Assembly: GCA_040878345.1 (NCBI GenBank)
Contig: JBBDML010000008.1
Location: 1-30,920, forward strand
Reading direction: 5' to 3'
DNA length: 30,920 nt
Source: ZC4RG35 sp040878345
GTDB lineage: Bacteria > Actinomycetota > Acidimicrobiia > Spongiisociales > ZC4RG35
Shown here: one piece after another, positions 24,152 through 30,920 of the stretch
Layout: every line of letters starts with the position of its first letter
How positions within the stretch are numbered: the stretch's first letter is position 1
Program-made: the position numbers and the translations under genes
The notes under the pieces: generated by a model
Databases searched by the model: none
The model's input: only the letters and a program-made list of their open reading frames with translations
Told to the model about the DNA's origin: nothing

Positions 24152-25810
24152 GTGGTGACCGACCAAAAACCTTCGATACTCGCCGTTGACGACGAGCCGG
24201 AGGTCTTGAATGCCGTCGTCCGTGACCTACGTGCCAAGTACGGTGGCGATTACCGGCTCCTCTCGGCCCTTTCCGGCAGCGAAGCCATCGAGACCATCAA
24301 GGAGCTGGCACTCAGAGGAGCGCCGCTGGCCCTGATCCTCACCGACCAGAGGATGCCTCATGTGACTGGGCTCGATGTCCTCAGGGCCTCGGTCGACGCC
24401 TTTCCACAGACCCGGAAGGCCCTCCTCACTGCGTACGCCGACAGCGACGTCGCCATCAACGCCATCAATGAGATCGGGCTCGACAACTACATCATGAAGC
24501 CCTGGGATCCGCCCGGTGAACGGCTCTATCCCATCATCGACGATCTCCTCGAGGACTGGCACGCCGGTTACCGGGCGACGTTCTCCGGGCTGCGGGTGAT
24601 CAGCCAGCCCTGGTCACGAATCGCACATGAGCTGAAGGCGTTCCTGGCGATGAATCGGGTCCCGTACCGGTCCGTTGTCGTTGGTCAGGACTCCGAGGCC
24701 GAAGCCTTGATGGAGACCGCCGGGGCCTCGCTCGACGACCTCCCATTGGTGATCCTCGAAAACGGCGAGACCCTCAACGCACCGGATCCTTCTCTGCTCG
24801 CCGAGCGGATCGGGCTTCGCACTCATGCCACCAACCCGGCTTATGACGTGGTCATCGTAGGTGGGGGGCCTGCCGGGCTGGCCGCGGCCGTATACGGGGC
24901 CTCCGAGGGGCTCAGCACGCTTCTCATCGAGTCATCGGCACCGGGGGGCCAGGCCGGCCAATCGGCTCTCATCGAGAACTATCTGGGGTTCCCGAGCGGT
25001 GTCAGCGGTGCCGACCTGGCGCGTCGCGCCCAGACCCAGGCCGCCCGCTTCGGCGCAGAGATCCTGGTCCCGGCCACCGTGGCCCGGGTGGACAGGGAAG
25101 ACCCCTTCCGGGTGATCCATCTCGCCGACGGCAGCCAGATCACCGCCAAGGCCATGATCATCGCCTCGGGGGTCTCCTATCGGAGGCTCGAGGCCGAGGG
25201 TCTCGACGATCTGATCGGCACCGGCGTCTACTACGGCACCTCCCGGATCGAGGCGGAGAGTCATCGTGGACAGCCAATGTTCGTGGTCGGCGGGGGAAAT
25301 TCGGCGGGCCAGGCCGCCCTGTTCCTGACCCGGTTCACCGATACGGTGTCGATCATCATCAGATCGAGCGGGCTCAGCGAGACCATGTCGCAGTACCTGA
25401 TCGACAATCTCGACGCCAACCCGTCGGTCTCTGTCGTGCCCCAGTCCAAGGTGGTGCAGGCCATCGGCGCCGACCATCTCGAGTCGCTGGTCGTCGAGAG
25501 CGTCGAGGCCGGAGAGACCAGAACCCTCCCGGCGGGCGCCGTGTTCATCTTCATCGGTCAGAAGGCGCACACCGACTGGCTCGGAGGGTTGGTCCAGACC
25601 GACCCGCAGGGCTTCGTGTTGTCCGGGCTCGACCTGGGACCTCTGAAGGACTGGAACGTCGACCGTGACCCGCTGCCCCTGGAGACCTCGGTGCCCGGGA
25701 TCTTCGTCGCCGGCGATGTCCGGCATGGCTCGATAAGGCGTGTCGCCGGGGCCACCGGAGAAGGGGCCACCGCCATTCGATTCGTCCATCAGCATCTGGC
25801 TTCGCTGTGA
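24152..25810 (+). CDS. Response regulator fused to glutaredoxin-like and thioredoxin-reductase-like domains, cysteine-free
   Basis: A 552-residue soluble fusion. Residues 5-135 form a receiver with acidic D13/D14, phospho-acceptor D65 (LILTDQRMP), T93 and K116 (MKPWD). Residues about 147-222 look like a glutaredoxin/thioredoxin fold (GLRVISQPWSRIAHELKAFLAMNRVPY...LPLVILENG) without CxxC. Residues 231-552 are a TrxR-type flavoprotein with FAD loop GGGPAG (237-242), NADPH loop GGGNSAG, and a C-terminal FVAGDVRHGSIRRVAGATGEGA. Where TrxR has CATC, this reads YYGTS (360-364). I find no cysteine anywhere, so it cannot be a disulfide reductase. NAD(P)H-FAD chemistry or sensing under phosphorylation control is possible. 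It starts at GTG 24152 or 24155. It overlaps the cNMP-kinase gene by four bases (GTGA), its likely partner. Confidence 0.88.
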   Translation: MVTDQKPSILAVDDEPEVLNAVVRDLRAKYGGDYRLLSALSGSEAIETIKELALRGAPLALILTDQRMPHVTGLDVLRASVDAFPQTRKALLTAYADSDVAINAINEIGLDNYIMKPWDPPGERLYPIIDDLLEDWHAGYRATFSGLRVISQPWSRIAHELKAFLAMNRVPYRSVVVGQDSEAEALMETAGASLDDLPLVILENGETLNAPDPSLLAERIGLRTHATNPAYDVVIVGGGPAGLAAAVYGASEGLSTLLIESSAPGGQAGQSALIENYLGFPSGVSGADLARRAQTQAARFGAEILVPATVARVDREDPFRVIHLADGSQITAKAMIIASGVSYRRLEAEGLDDLIGTGVYYGTSRIEAESHRGQPMFVVGGGNSAGQAALFLTRFTDTVSIIIRSSGLSETMSQYLIDNLDANPSVSVVPQSKVVQAIGADHLESLVVESVEAGETRTLPAGAVFIFIGQKAHTDWLGGLVQTDPQGFVLSGLDLGPLKDWNVDRDPLPLETSVPGIFVAGDVRHGSIRRVAGATGEGATAIRFVHQHLASL

Positions 25811-27156
25811 AGACACTCGACATCCTCAAGAACATCACCTACTTCTCGGACCTCCCCGAGAACCTGCTCCTCGACGTCTGCAACTCGTCGGAGCAGGTGG
25901 AGCTGGAGCCGGGCGACCTGATCATCGAGGAGGGAGCCAGCTCCGAGGAGATGTACGTGCTGGTCGAGGGTGAGCTGGTGGTGACCACCTCCCAACAGTC
26001 GAAGGAGATCGAGTTGGCCAGGATCAGCCCCGGCGAGGTGGTGGGCGAGCTGGCCCTCCTCGACAAGGCGCCCCGCATCGCCAGTGTCCGCGCCTCCAAG
26101 CCATCCTTGGTGATCAGGGTGCCGGCATCCACCTTCGATCATCTGCTCGACGACACCAGGGTGGCGCGCCGGATGTTCCGCACCGTCACCTCGAGGCTGC
26201 GCAGCACCGAGGAGACCCTCCGGCATGGAGAGCGGATGGCGGCGCTGGGTCGGATGGCGGCGCAGCTGATGCACGAGCTGAACAATCCCGCAGCGGCCAT
26301 CGGGAGGAGCAGCAAGGAACTGGCCGACATCCACCGGGCCATCGTGGAGGAGACCGCCACCCTGGCGACTTCGCTTGGCGAGGAGGTCGTCGAGCCCGAC
26401 CCGGTGGCACCGCCGACCAGCCCGATCGAGCGCGCCGAAGCCGAAGAGGCGATGGCCTCCTGGCTCGACGAGAGTGGGATCGACGGGGCCCACGAATTGG
26501 CCCCGGGCCTGGTGGCGACGGGATGGACCGTAGAAGGCATCGCCGAGATGACCGCCACCGTCGACCCCAAATGGGCCCCCCACCTGATTCGGTTCACCGC
26601 CCTCCGGGCCACAGCAGGCCAGTTGATCGCCGAGATCGGGATCGGGTCGGGTCGCGTCTCGGAGCTGGTCCGAATCGTCAAGGAGTACAGCTTCCTCGAT
26701 CAGGCACCGGTCCAGGAGGTGGTGGTCACCAAGGGGATCGAGGACACCCTGGTGCTGCTGAAACACAAGGTGCGGCACATCCACGTGGTGAAGGAGTTCG
26801 ACCCCGACCTGGCTCCGGTCCTGGGATCGGGGCGTGACCTCAACCAGGTGTGGACCAATCTCATCGACAACGCCTCCGACGTGATGTCCGAAGGCGGGAC
26901 CCTGAAGATCACCGCCGCCAACCGGGGCTCTGACGTCTTGGTCACCGTGTCGGACACCGGGAGCGGGATTCCGGCCGAGGTCCTGCCCAGGATCTTCGAC
27001 CCCTTCTACACCACGAAGGAGCCGGGGAAGGGCACGGGTCTGGGCCTCCACACGGTCCACTCCATCGTGGCCAGGACCGGTGGTGAGATCTCGGTGGACA
27101 CCTCGGACCAGGGCACGACTTTCACCGTCACCCTTCCCGCGGCGACCGCCGCCTGA
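25807..27156 (+). CDS. Cyclic-nucleotide-binding sensor histidine kinase
   Basis: A soluble 449-residue kinase. Residues about 8-120 are a CRP-type cNMP-binding domain whose phosphate-binding cassette is intact: GEVVGELALLDKAPRIASVRA, with Glu81 for the ribose and Arg90 for the phosphate. The histidine kinase core follows. His156 is in MAALGRMAAQLMHELNNPAAAIG, then comes a long helical insert (about 180-300), then HATPase_c with NLIDNASD, VSDTGSGI, IFDPFYTTK and GTGLGLH. The start GTG overlaps the stop of the receiver-TrxR gene, so kinase and receiver are produced together and probably form a phosphotransfer pair. Cyclic AMP from the cyclases in this region is a plausible ligand. There are no membrane segments. 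It ends one base before a convergent stress-protein gene. Confidence 0.92.
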   Translation: MKTLDILKNITYFSDLPENLLLDVCNSSEQVELEPGDLIIEEGASSEEMYVLVEGELVVTTSQQSKEIELARISPGEVVGELALLDKAPRIASVRASKPSLVIRVPASTFDHLLDDTRVARRMFRTVTSRLRSTEETLRHGERMAALGRMAAQLMHELNNPAAAIGRSSKELADIHRAIVEETATLATSLGEEVVEPDPVAPPTSPIERAEAEEAMASWLDESGIDGAHELAPGLVATGWTVEGIAEMTATVDPKWAPHLIRFTALRATAGQLIAEIGIGSGRVSELVRIVKEYSFLDQAPVQEVVVTKGIEDTLVLLKHKVRHIHVVKEFDPDLAPVLGSGRDLNQVWTNLIDNASDVMSEGGTLKITAANRGSDVLVTVSDTGSGIPAEVLPRIFDPFYTTKEPGKGTGLGLHTVHSIVARTGGEISVDTSDQGTTFTVTLPAATAA

Positions 27157-27157
27157 G

Positions 27158-28012
27158 TCAGGGCCGGCGAAAGGCTGCCGGCACCCGTGCCACCAGGACG
27201 TCACACGGAGCCGCCTCGAGGAGGCCCTCGGCGATGGTCCCCAACAGGACCATCCGGGTGGCAGTCCCGCCCCGGCTCGAGACCACCACCAGGTCGGCGT
27301 TCCGTCGTCGCACCGCCTCGTCGATGGTCTCGAGTGTTGGGCCGTCGGCGATGAAGGTGCGTAGGTCGGCGTCCCAACCGTGGACGAACTCGGCCATCCG
27401 GTCGGCCGCCGCCTCGAGACGCCTCCCCCGTGAGACGTCGATCTCCTCGACGAACAATCCGGCCTCGGCAAGCATCGGATCGAATCTGGAAGTCAGGGAG
27501 AACAGCACCGTCAGCTCCGCTTCGGGGAACAGGGCCAATGCGGTCTCGACACCAACCCGCGAGGCGTCCGAGAAGTCCACGGCGACGATGACCCTTCGAT
27601 AGCGGACCCGGGGCTGGCGACGCACCACCAGGGTGTGGGTCAATGACTTGCGAGCCACACGACGGGCGGTGGGCCCAACGGTGAAGGCGTCGATGGTCGA
27701 CGAGCCGACCACGATCAGGCCTGCGGTCTTTCCCTTGGCCACCAGGTCCCAGGATGGGGAGCCCCGGGTCACCTCCAGGGTGACCTCGACCGATGCTCGC
27801 TCCCTGCACCACTCGGCGAGCTCCTCGGCTTGAGCGGTCTGGCGCTTACGCATCAACGCGGCGAGACCGGGGTCGATCATGGCCTCGGCAACCGGCTCGA
27901 TCACATGGACCAGCCTGAGGCTGGCATCCGTCGTCTCGGCTATGAGACGAGCCCTGTCGGCGACTCTCCGCCCCATGGCGGTGAGATCGACTCCGGCGAC
28001 TACCGCCCGCAA
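27158..28012 (-). CDS. Tandem universal stress protein (two Usp domains)
   Basis: A soluble protein of about 284 residues with two UspA-type domains. The first (about 1-140) opens LRAVVAGVDLTAMGRRVADRARLIAETTDASLRLVHVIEP. The second (about 142-280) opens YRRVIVAVDFSDASRVGVETALALFPEAELTVLFS. The second carries a near-canonical ATP-binding end (VVVSSRGG...LGTIAEGLLEAAPCDVLVAR); the first (VVGSSTIDAFTVGPTARRVARKS) departs from it. Such proteins bind ATP and modulate stress or dormancy responses. I start at TTG 28012, seven bases after GAGGG. GTG 28030 is an alternative. The frame is open to 28066, but that would overlap the end of aat. It lies directly behind aat on the same strand. Confidence 0.88.
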   Translation of the reverse strand: MRAVVAGVDLTAMGRRVADRARLIAETTDASLRLVHVIEPVAEAMIDPGLAALMRKRQTAQAEELAEWCRERASVEVTLEVTRGSPSWDLVAKGKTAGLIVVGSSTIDAFTVGPTARRVARKSLTHTLVVRRQPRVRYRRVIVAVDFSDASRVGVETALALFPEAELTVLFSLTSRFDPMLAEAGLFVEEIDVSRGRRLEAAADRMAEFVHGWDADLRTFIADGPTLETIDEAVRRRNADLVVVSSRGGTATRMVLLGTIAEGLLEAAPCDVLVARVPAAFRRP

Positions 28013-28040
28013 GGTGCCACCCTCAAGCACGCAGCCGACT

Positions 28041-28721
28041 CTAGACCGGGCTCCCCGGGCCAACATCGTCGAATGGGCCCGAGAGGGCCAAGGCCGCGGG
28101 AAGCTGTGCCAGGTACTGGCGGCGCCCGATCTCGATCGCTCCCATCAGCTCCAGATGGGGAGTCAACCACTGCACATCGATCATCTTGCCCCCACCTTGG
28201 CTCATGATCACCACCAAATGGAACAAGGCCACCTTGGAGGCGTCCCTCACCCGGTGGAACATCGACTCACCGGCGAAGAGACCGCCGATGGCCACTCCGT
28301 AGAGCCCTCCGGCCAGATCGCCGTCTGCGTCCCAGACCTCGATGGAGTGGGCCCAGCCCAACCGGTTGAGCTCGACATATGCCTCGACGAACTCCGGGGT
28401 GATCCAAGCGCCTTCCCGTTCGGGATCGGCGCACCCAGCCACCACGGCCTCGAAGTCCTCGCCCACGGTCACGGTGAAGCGACGGACCGACTTCTTGAGC
28501 GAGCGGCTCACCCTGAGGCCACCCAGCGGGAGGATCGCCCTCTCGACCGGCGACCACCAACCCAGATGACCATCTGGGAGCTTCATCGGGAACATGCCCT
28601 TCCGATACGCCTGAAGGAGGGTCCCGGGGGCGAGGTCGGCGCCCACCGCCACCACGTCGCCGTCGTCGTCGGCAGGTGTCGGAAGGTCGAACCGCGAGGG
28701 CATCGGCTCTACGGGCACCAT
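28041..28721 (-). CDS. aat: Leucyl/phenylalanyl-tRNA--protein transferase
   Basis: A 226-residue cytoplasmic enzyme that transfers Leu or Phe from aminoacyl-tRNA to proteins with N-terminal Arg or Lys, marking them for ClpS-ClpAP/ClpC degradation (N-end rule). Family motifs are unmistakable: the N-terminal GLLAVGADL-type segment (DVVAVGADLAPGTLLQAYRKGMFPM), LGWWSPVERAILPL, GVAIGGLFAGESMFHRVRDASKVAL and MIDVQWLTPHLELMGAIEIGRRQYLAQL. Length is typical. The start ATG at 28721 has no clear ribosome-binding site. It is divergent from the MDR gene (48-base spacer) and followed by the universal stress protein gene, with which it may share a transcript. Confidence 0.95.
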   Translation of the reverse strand: MVPVEPMPSRFDLPTPADDDGDVVAVGADLAPGTLLQAYRKGMFPMKLPDGHLGWWSPVERAILPLGGLRVSRSLKKSVRRFTVTVGEDFEAVVAGCADPEREGAWITPEFVEAYVELNRLGWAHSIEVWDADGDLAGGLYGVAIGGLFAGESMFHRVRDASKVALFHLVVIMSQGGGKMIDVQWLTPHLELMGAIEIGRRQYLAQLPAALALSGPFDDVGPGSPV

Positions 28722-28757
28722 GCGATTGTGTCAGAGCGAGGCCGCCGACGGGTGCCG

Positions 28758-28763
28758 TAGGCT
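28758..28763 (+). promoter_or_regulatory. Leaderless-type -10 box of the MDR oxidoreductase operon
   Basis: TAGGCT, six bases, then the GTG start at 28770, with no Shine-Dalgarno sequence between. This geometry puts the transcription start on the first base of the start codon. No -35 is evident in the 48-base divergent spacer. Confidence 0.48.
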
Positions 28764-28769
28764 GGCCTG

Positions 28770-29741
28770 GTGCGCGCCCTCATCTCCGATGACTACAAGG
28801 GGATCGACTTCCTGCGGGTCGGTGAGCTCCCCGAACCCGAGGCGGGGCCTGGCTCGATCCTGGTCGACGTGTGCTCGGTGGCGGTCAACTTCGCCGACAC
28901 CCTCATGGTGTCGGGCCAGTACCAGACACGACCCGAGCCACCTTTCGCTGCCGGCTTCGAGATGGCGGGGACGGTGATCGAGGCGAATCGAGCCGTCGGC
29001 TTCTCCCCTGGCGATCGGGTCTGCGGCTTTGCCTGGCATGGCGGGATGGCGGAGCGGGTGGTCATGGCCACCGACAACTGCGCTCACCTTCCGGACGCGA
29101 TCAGCTTCGAGGTCGGCTCCGTGTTGCCCGGCACCTATGGGACCTCTTTCCACGCCCTGGTCGACCGCGCCGGGCTCCAGCCGGGGGAGACGCTCCTGGT
29201 GCTCGGGGCCGCCGGAGGGGTGGGCCTGGCGGCGGTCCAGATCGGAAAGGCCCATGGAGCCAAGGTCATAGGAGCGGTCTCCTCGGAGGAGAAGGCCGAC
29301 CTGGTGGGCTCGGCGGGAGCCGACCACATCATCCGCTATGACCAGGTCGAGCTCCGGGATGGGATCGCCGAGGTCACCGCAGGCAGCGGAGTCGATGTGG
29401 TCTTTGACCCTGTTGGCGGGGATGTCACCGAGCAGGCCCTTCGGTCGACGAGTTGGAACGGGCGTCTCCTCGTCGTCGGTTTCGCATCGGGCCCCATCCC
29501 CCGGATCCCGCTCAACATCCCGCTCCTCAAGGGCAACTCCGTGGTGGGTGTCTTCTGGGGTCGTTTCACCACCGAGGAGCCGGTCAAGGCCAGGCAGAAC
29601 CTGGCCCGGATCCTGGAGTGGGTGGCCGACGGGAGGCTCCAACCCGTCATCCAACGGAGCTTCACCCTCGATGCGGGCAAGGAGGCCCTTCGCTTGGTCG
29701 CCGATCGCAAGGTGCTCGGGCGGGTGACCATCAACCCGTGA
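28770..29741 (+). CDS. Zinc-free MDR-family NADPH:quinone oxidoreductase-like protein
   Basis: A 323-residue soluble enzyme of the medium-chain dehydrogenase/reductase superfamily, quinone-oxidoreductase branch. The GroES-like N-terminal part has VAVNFADTLMVSGQY and PPFAAGFEMAGTVIEANRAV. The nucleotide-binding Rossmann part begins LLVLGAAGGVGLAAVQIGKAHGAKVIGAVSS (AAGGVGLAAVQ is diagnostic). The cysteine and histidine ligands of zinc alcohol dehydrogenases are absent. It would reduce a quinone or an alpha,beta-unsaturated carbonyl with NADPH, or act as an acyl-chain enoyl reductase. It begins at GTG 28770 behind a leaderless-type -10 and overlaps the next gene by four bases (GTGA), so both are translated together. 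Confidence 0.92.
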   Translation: MRALISDDYKGIDFLRVGELPEPEAGPGSILVDVCSVAVNFADTLMVSGQYQTRPEPPFAAGFEMAGTVIEANRAVGFSPGDRVCGFAWHGGMAERVVMATDNCAHLPDAISFEVGSVLPGTYGTSFHALVDRAGLQPGETLLVLGAAGGVGLAAVQIGKAHGAKVIGAVSSEEKADLVGSAGADHIIRYDQVELRDGIAEVTAGSGVDVVFDPVGGDVTEQALRSTSWNGRLLVVGFASGPIPRIPLNIPLLKGNSVVGVFWGRFTTEEPVKARQNLARILEWVADGRLQPVIQRSFTLDAGKEALRLVADRKVLGRVTINP

Positions 29742-30838
29742 CCGATTTCGTGGTCGTCGGCGGGGGTATGGCGGGAGCCTCCGCCGCAGCCCATCTCGCC
29801 CCCCACGGAAGCGTTGTCCTGCTCGAGACCGAGCCCACCATGGCTTTTCACACCACCGGTCGTTCGGCGGCCCTGTTCATCGTCAACTACGGCACCGAGG
29901 GCTCGCGACCATTTGCCGCCGCCAGCAAGGCCTTCTTGGACAACCCTCCCGCGGGGTCTGCCGATGGCCCACTTCTCTCCGATCGCGGCCTGCTCTGGAT
30001 CGCCGACGCCACCAAGATCACCAAGCTGGAAGAGATATCCGCCGGCACGGGGACCCCGTTGCTCGACCCGGGCGAGGCCATCGACCTCGTCCCGGCCCTG
30101 AGACCCGAGCGGGTGGCCGGTGGGGTGCATGAGCCCAAAGCCCGCGACATCGACGTCGCCGCCCTTCATCAGGCCTATGTCCGGATCGCCAGGAGCCACG
30201 GTGCCGAGATCAGGACCGGGTCCCCGGTGACCGCGATCCAAAGAGATGGGGCGGGATGGACGATCACAATCGGTCAGGAGATGATGTCGTGCAGTGCGGT
30301 GATCAACGCCTCCGGCGCCTGGGGGGATGAGACCGCACACCTGGCCGGAGTGGCCCCCATCGGTCTCCAGCCGATGCGTCGCACCGCCTTCATGGTCCCC
30401 GGGAGCAACGCCTACCACCATTGGCCGATGGTGGCCGAGGCCGACCAGCAGTTCTATTTCAAACCTGACGGCGTCCAGTTCCTCTGCTCCCTGGCCGAGG
30501 AGGAGCCTTGCCACCCCTGCGACGCCAAACCGAGGATGGAAGACGTGGCGCTGGCCATCGAGCGGATCAACGAATACACCACACTCGGCATTCGGGCGGT
30601 CAACTCCCAGTGGACCGGCCTTCGCACCTTCGCCCCGGATCGCAACCTGGTCATCGGGGAGGAGCCCGGGGCCCCCGGGTTCTTTTGGCTGGTGGGTCTG
30701 GGTGGCATCGGGATCCAGACCTCGCCTGCGTACGGGTCGCTTCTCGCCTCACTGGCCACCGGGTCGGCACTGCCACCAGAGTTGGCAGCTGCCGGGGTCG
30801 ATCCCGCCGTCGTCGACCCGGCGAGATTCCGAACCTGA
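29738..30838 (+). CDS. FAD-dependent D-amino-acid dehydrogenase, D-arginine-dehydrogenase-like
   Basis: A 366-residue flavoenzyme of the DAO family. The FAD motif is VVVGGGMAGASAAAHLA (about 5-21). Long stretches recall Pseudomonas D-arginine dehydrogenase: FHTTGRSAALF, AASKAFLDNPPAG, DIDVAALHQAYVRIARSHG, IGLQPMRRTAFM, QFYFKPD, WTGLRTFAPD and FFWLVGLGGIGIQTSPAYG. From memory of that enzyme, the carboxylate-binding Arg residues and active-site His and Tyr have counterparts. The Glu that selects cationic substrates appears replaced in the DRGLLWI segment, so a neutral D-amino acid may be preferred. The start GTG overlaps the MDR stop; an open frame extends upstream but only as a shadow of that gene. 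FADH2 would be reoxidised by a quinone or carrier. Confidence 0.88.
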   Translation: MTDFVVVGGGMAGASAAAHLAPHGSVVLLETEPTMAFHTTGRSAALFIVNYGTEGSRPFAAASKAFLDNPPAGSADGPLLSDRGLLWIADATKITKLEEISAGTGTPLLDPGEAIDLVPALRPERVAGGVHEPKARDIDVAALHQAYVRIARSHGAEIRTGSPVTAIQRDGAGWTITIGQEMMSCSAVINASGAWGDETAHLAGVAPIGLQPMRRTAFMVPGSNAYHHWPMVAEADQQFYFKPDGVQFLCSLAEEEPCHPCDAKPRMEDVALAIERINEYTTLGIRAVNSQWTGLRTFAPDRNLVIGEEPGAPGFFWLVGLGGIGIQTSPAYGSLLASLATGSALPPELAAAGVDPAVVDPARFRT

Positions 30839-30847
30839 GGCGGAGAC

Positions 30848-30920
30848 ATGTCACTCGACACTCGGGCGGTCCTGGTAACCGCTCCATACGGATCAGGCAA
30901 GTCCTCCGTCATCGCCGAGA
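30848..30920 (+). CDS. P-loop nucleotide-binding protein (N-terminal fragment, cut by window end)
   Basis: Twenty-four codons are visible, from ATG 30848 to the window edge. They encode MSLDTRAVLVTAPYGSGKSS and then VIAE. APYGSGKSS is a Walker A motif after a hydrophobic beta strand, so this is the start of an ATP- or GTP-binding protein. GGAG at 30842-30845 is close to the ATG. It follows the D-amino-acid dehydrogenase by 9 bases and may belong to the same operon. The family cannot be told from this fragment. Confidence 0.7.
   Translation, partial: MSLDTRAVLVTAPYGSGKSSVIAE

Noticed and set aside
25789..27471. 560-codon open frame antisense to the cNMP kinase
   Set aside because: It spans two genes on different strands and has low-complexity His/Gly/Asp-rich composition. 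It is a codon-bias shadow.
28013..28066. Longer start of the universal stress protein
   Set aside because: It would overlap the end of aat and precede the Usp fold with an Arg/Gly-rich tail. TTG 28012 has a ribosome-binding site.
29453..29737. Upstream extension of the D-amino-acid dehydrogenase
   Set aside because: It reads through the MDR gene in another frame. The FAD motif begins immediately after GTG 29738, where the protein should start.

Overview
The window is about 31 kb of GC-rich, tightly packed chromosomal DNA. It most likely comes from a free-living actinobacterium, plausibly of the Acidimicrobiia type; this is an inference from gene content and style, not a placement. The pointers are high GC with frequent GTG and TTG starts, a TetR/MMPL exporter pair, LtrA, a form II-type CO-dehydrogenase operon in S-L-M order, many class III cyclases, and several promoters whose TANNNT -10 box ends six or seven bases before the start codon (leaderless style). 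I see no phage, insertion sequence, CRISPR array or rRNA, and no gene-free stretch longer than about 180 bases.

Layout. 49-3006: an MMPL exporter and its divergent TetR repressor, with a near-palindromic operator over the exporter promoter. 3042-5633: a TauE/SafE permease divergent from a cyclase-TolB-TPR protein. 5630-7728: an aldehyde dehydrogenase convergent with that cyclase, then a small membrane protein. 7781-9643: a two-gene KhtT/KhtU-like cation:proton antiporter operon and a tRNA(CAU). 9754-13551: a large protein with two complementary half-degenerate cyclase domains, an ATPase domain and TPR repeats, laid out like mammalian soluble adenylyl cyclase. 13559-14782: an acidic secreted protein. 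14883-16417: an LtrA/GNAT pair. 16593-18427: a membrane histidine kinase co-translated with a cupredoxin-like lipoprotein. 18503-18877: a VOC-fold protein. 18955-20261: a small membrane protein joined to a cupin-cyclase. 20347-24084: coxS-coxL-coxM. 24152-27156: a receiver/glutaredoxin-like/thioredoxin-reductase-like fusion with no cysteine at all, overlapping a cyclic-nucleotide-binding histidine kinase. 27158-28721: a tandem universal stress protein and the Aat N-end-rule transferase. 28770-30838: a quinone-oxidoreductase-like MDR protein and a D-arginine-dehydrogenase-like flavoenzyme, followed by the start of a P-loop protein cut by the window edge.

The unifying theme is second-messenger and redox signalling. 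Three different class III cyclases and one cNMP-binding histidine kinase fall within about 23 kb. That kinase is translationally coupled to a receiver-flavoprotein fusion that keeps the TrxR fold but has lost every redox cysteine, directly behind a molybdenum hydroxylase operon. A working hypothesis is that cyclic nucleotides gate a phosphorelay onto a flavin sensor module. This is inferred from domain content and gene order only.
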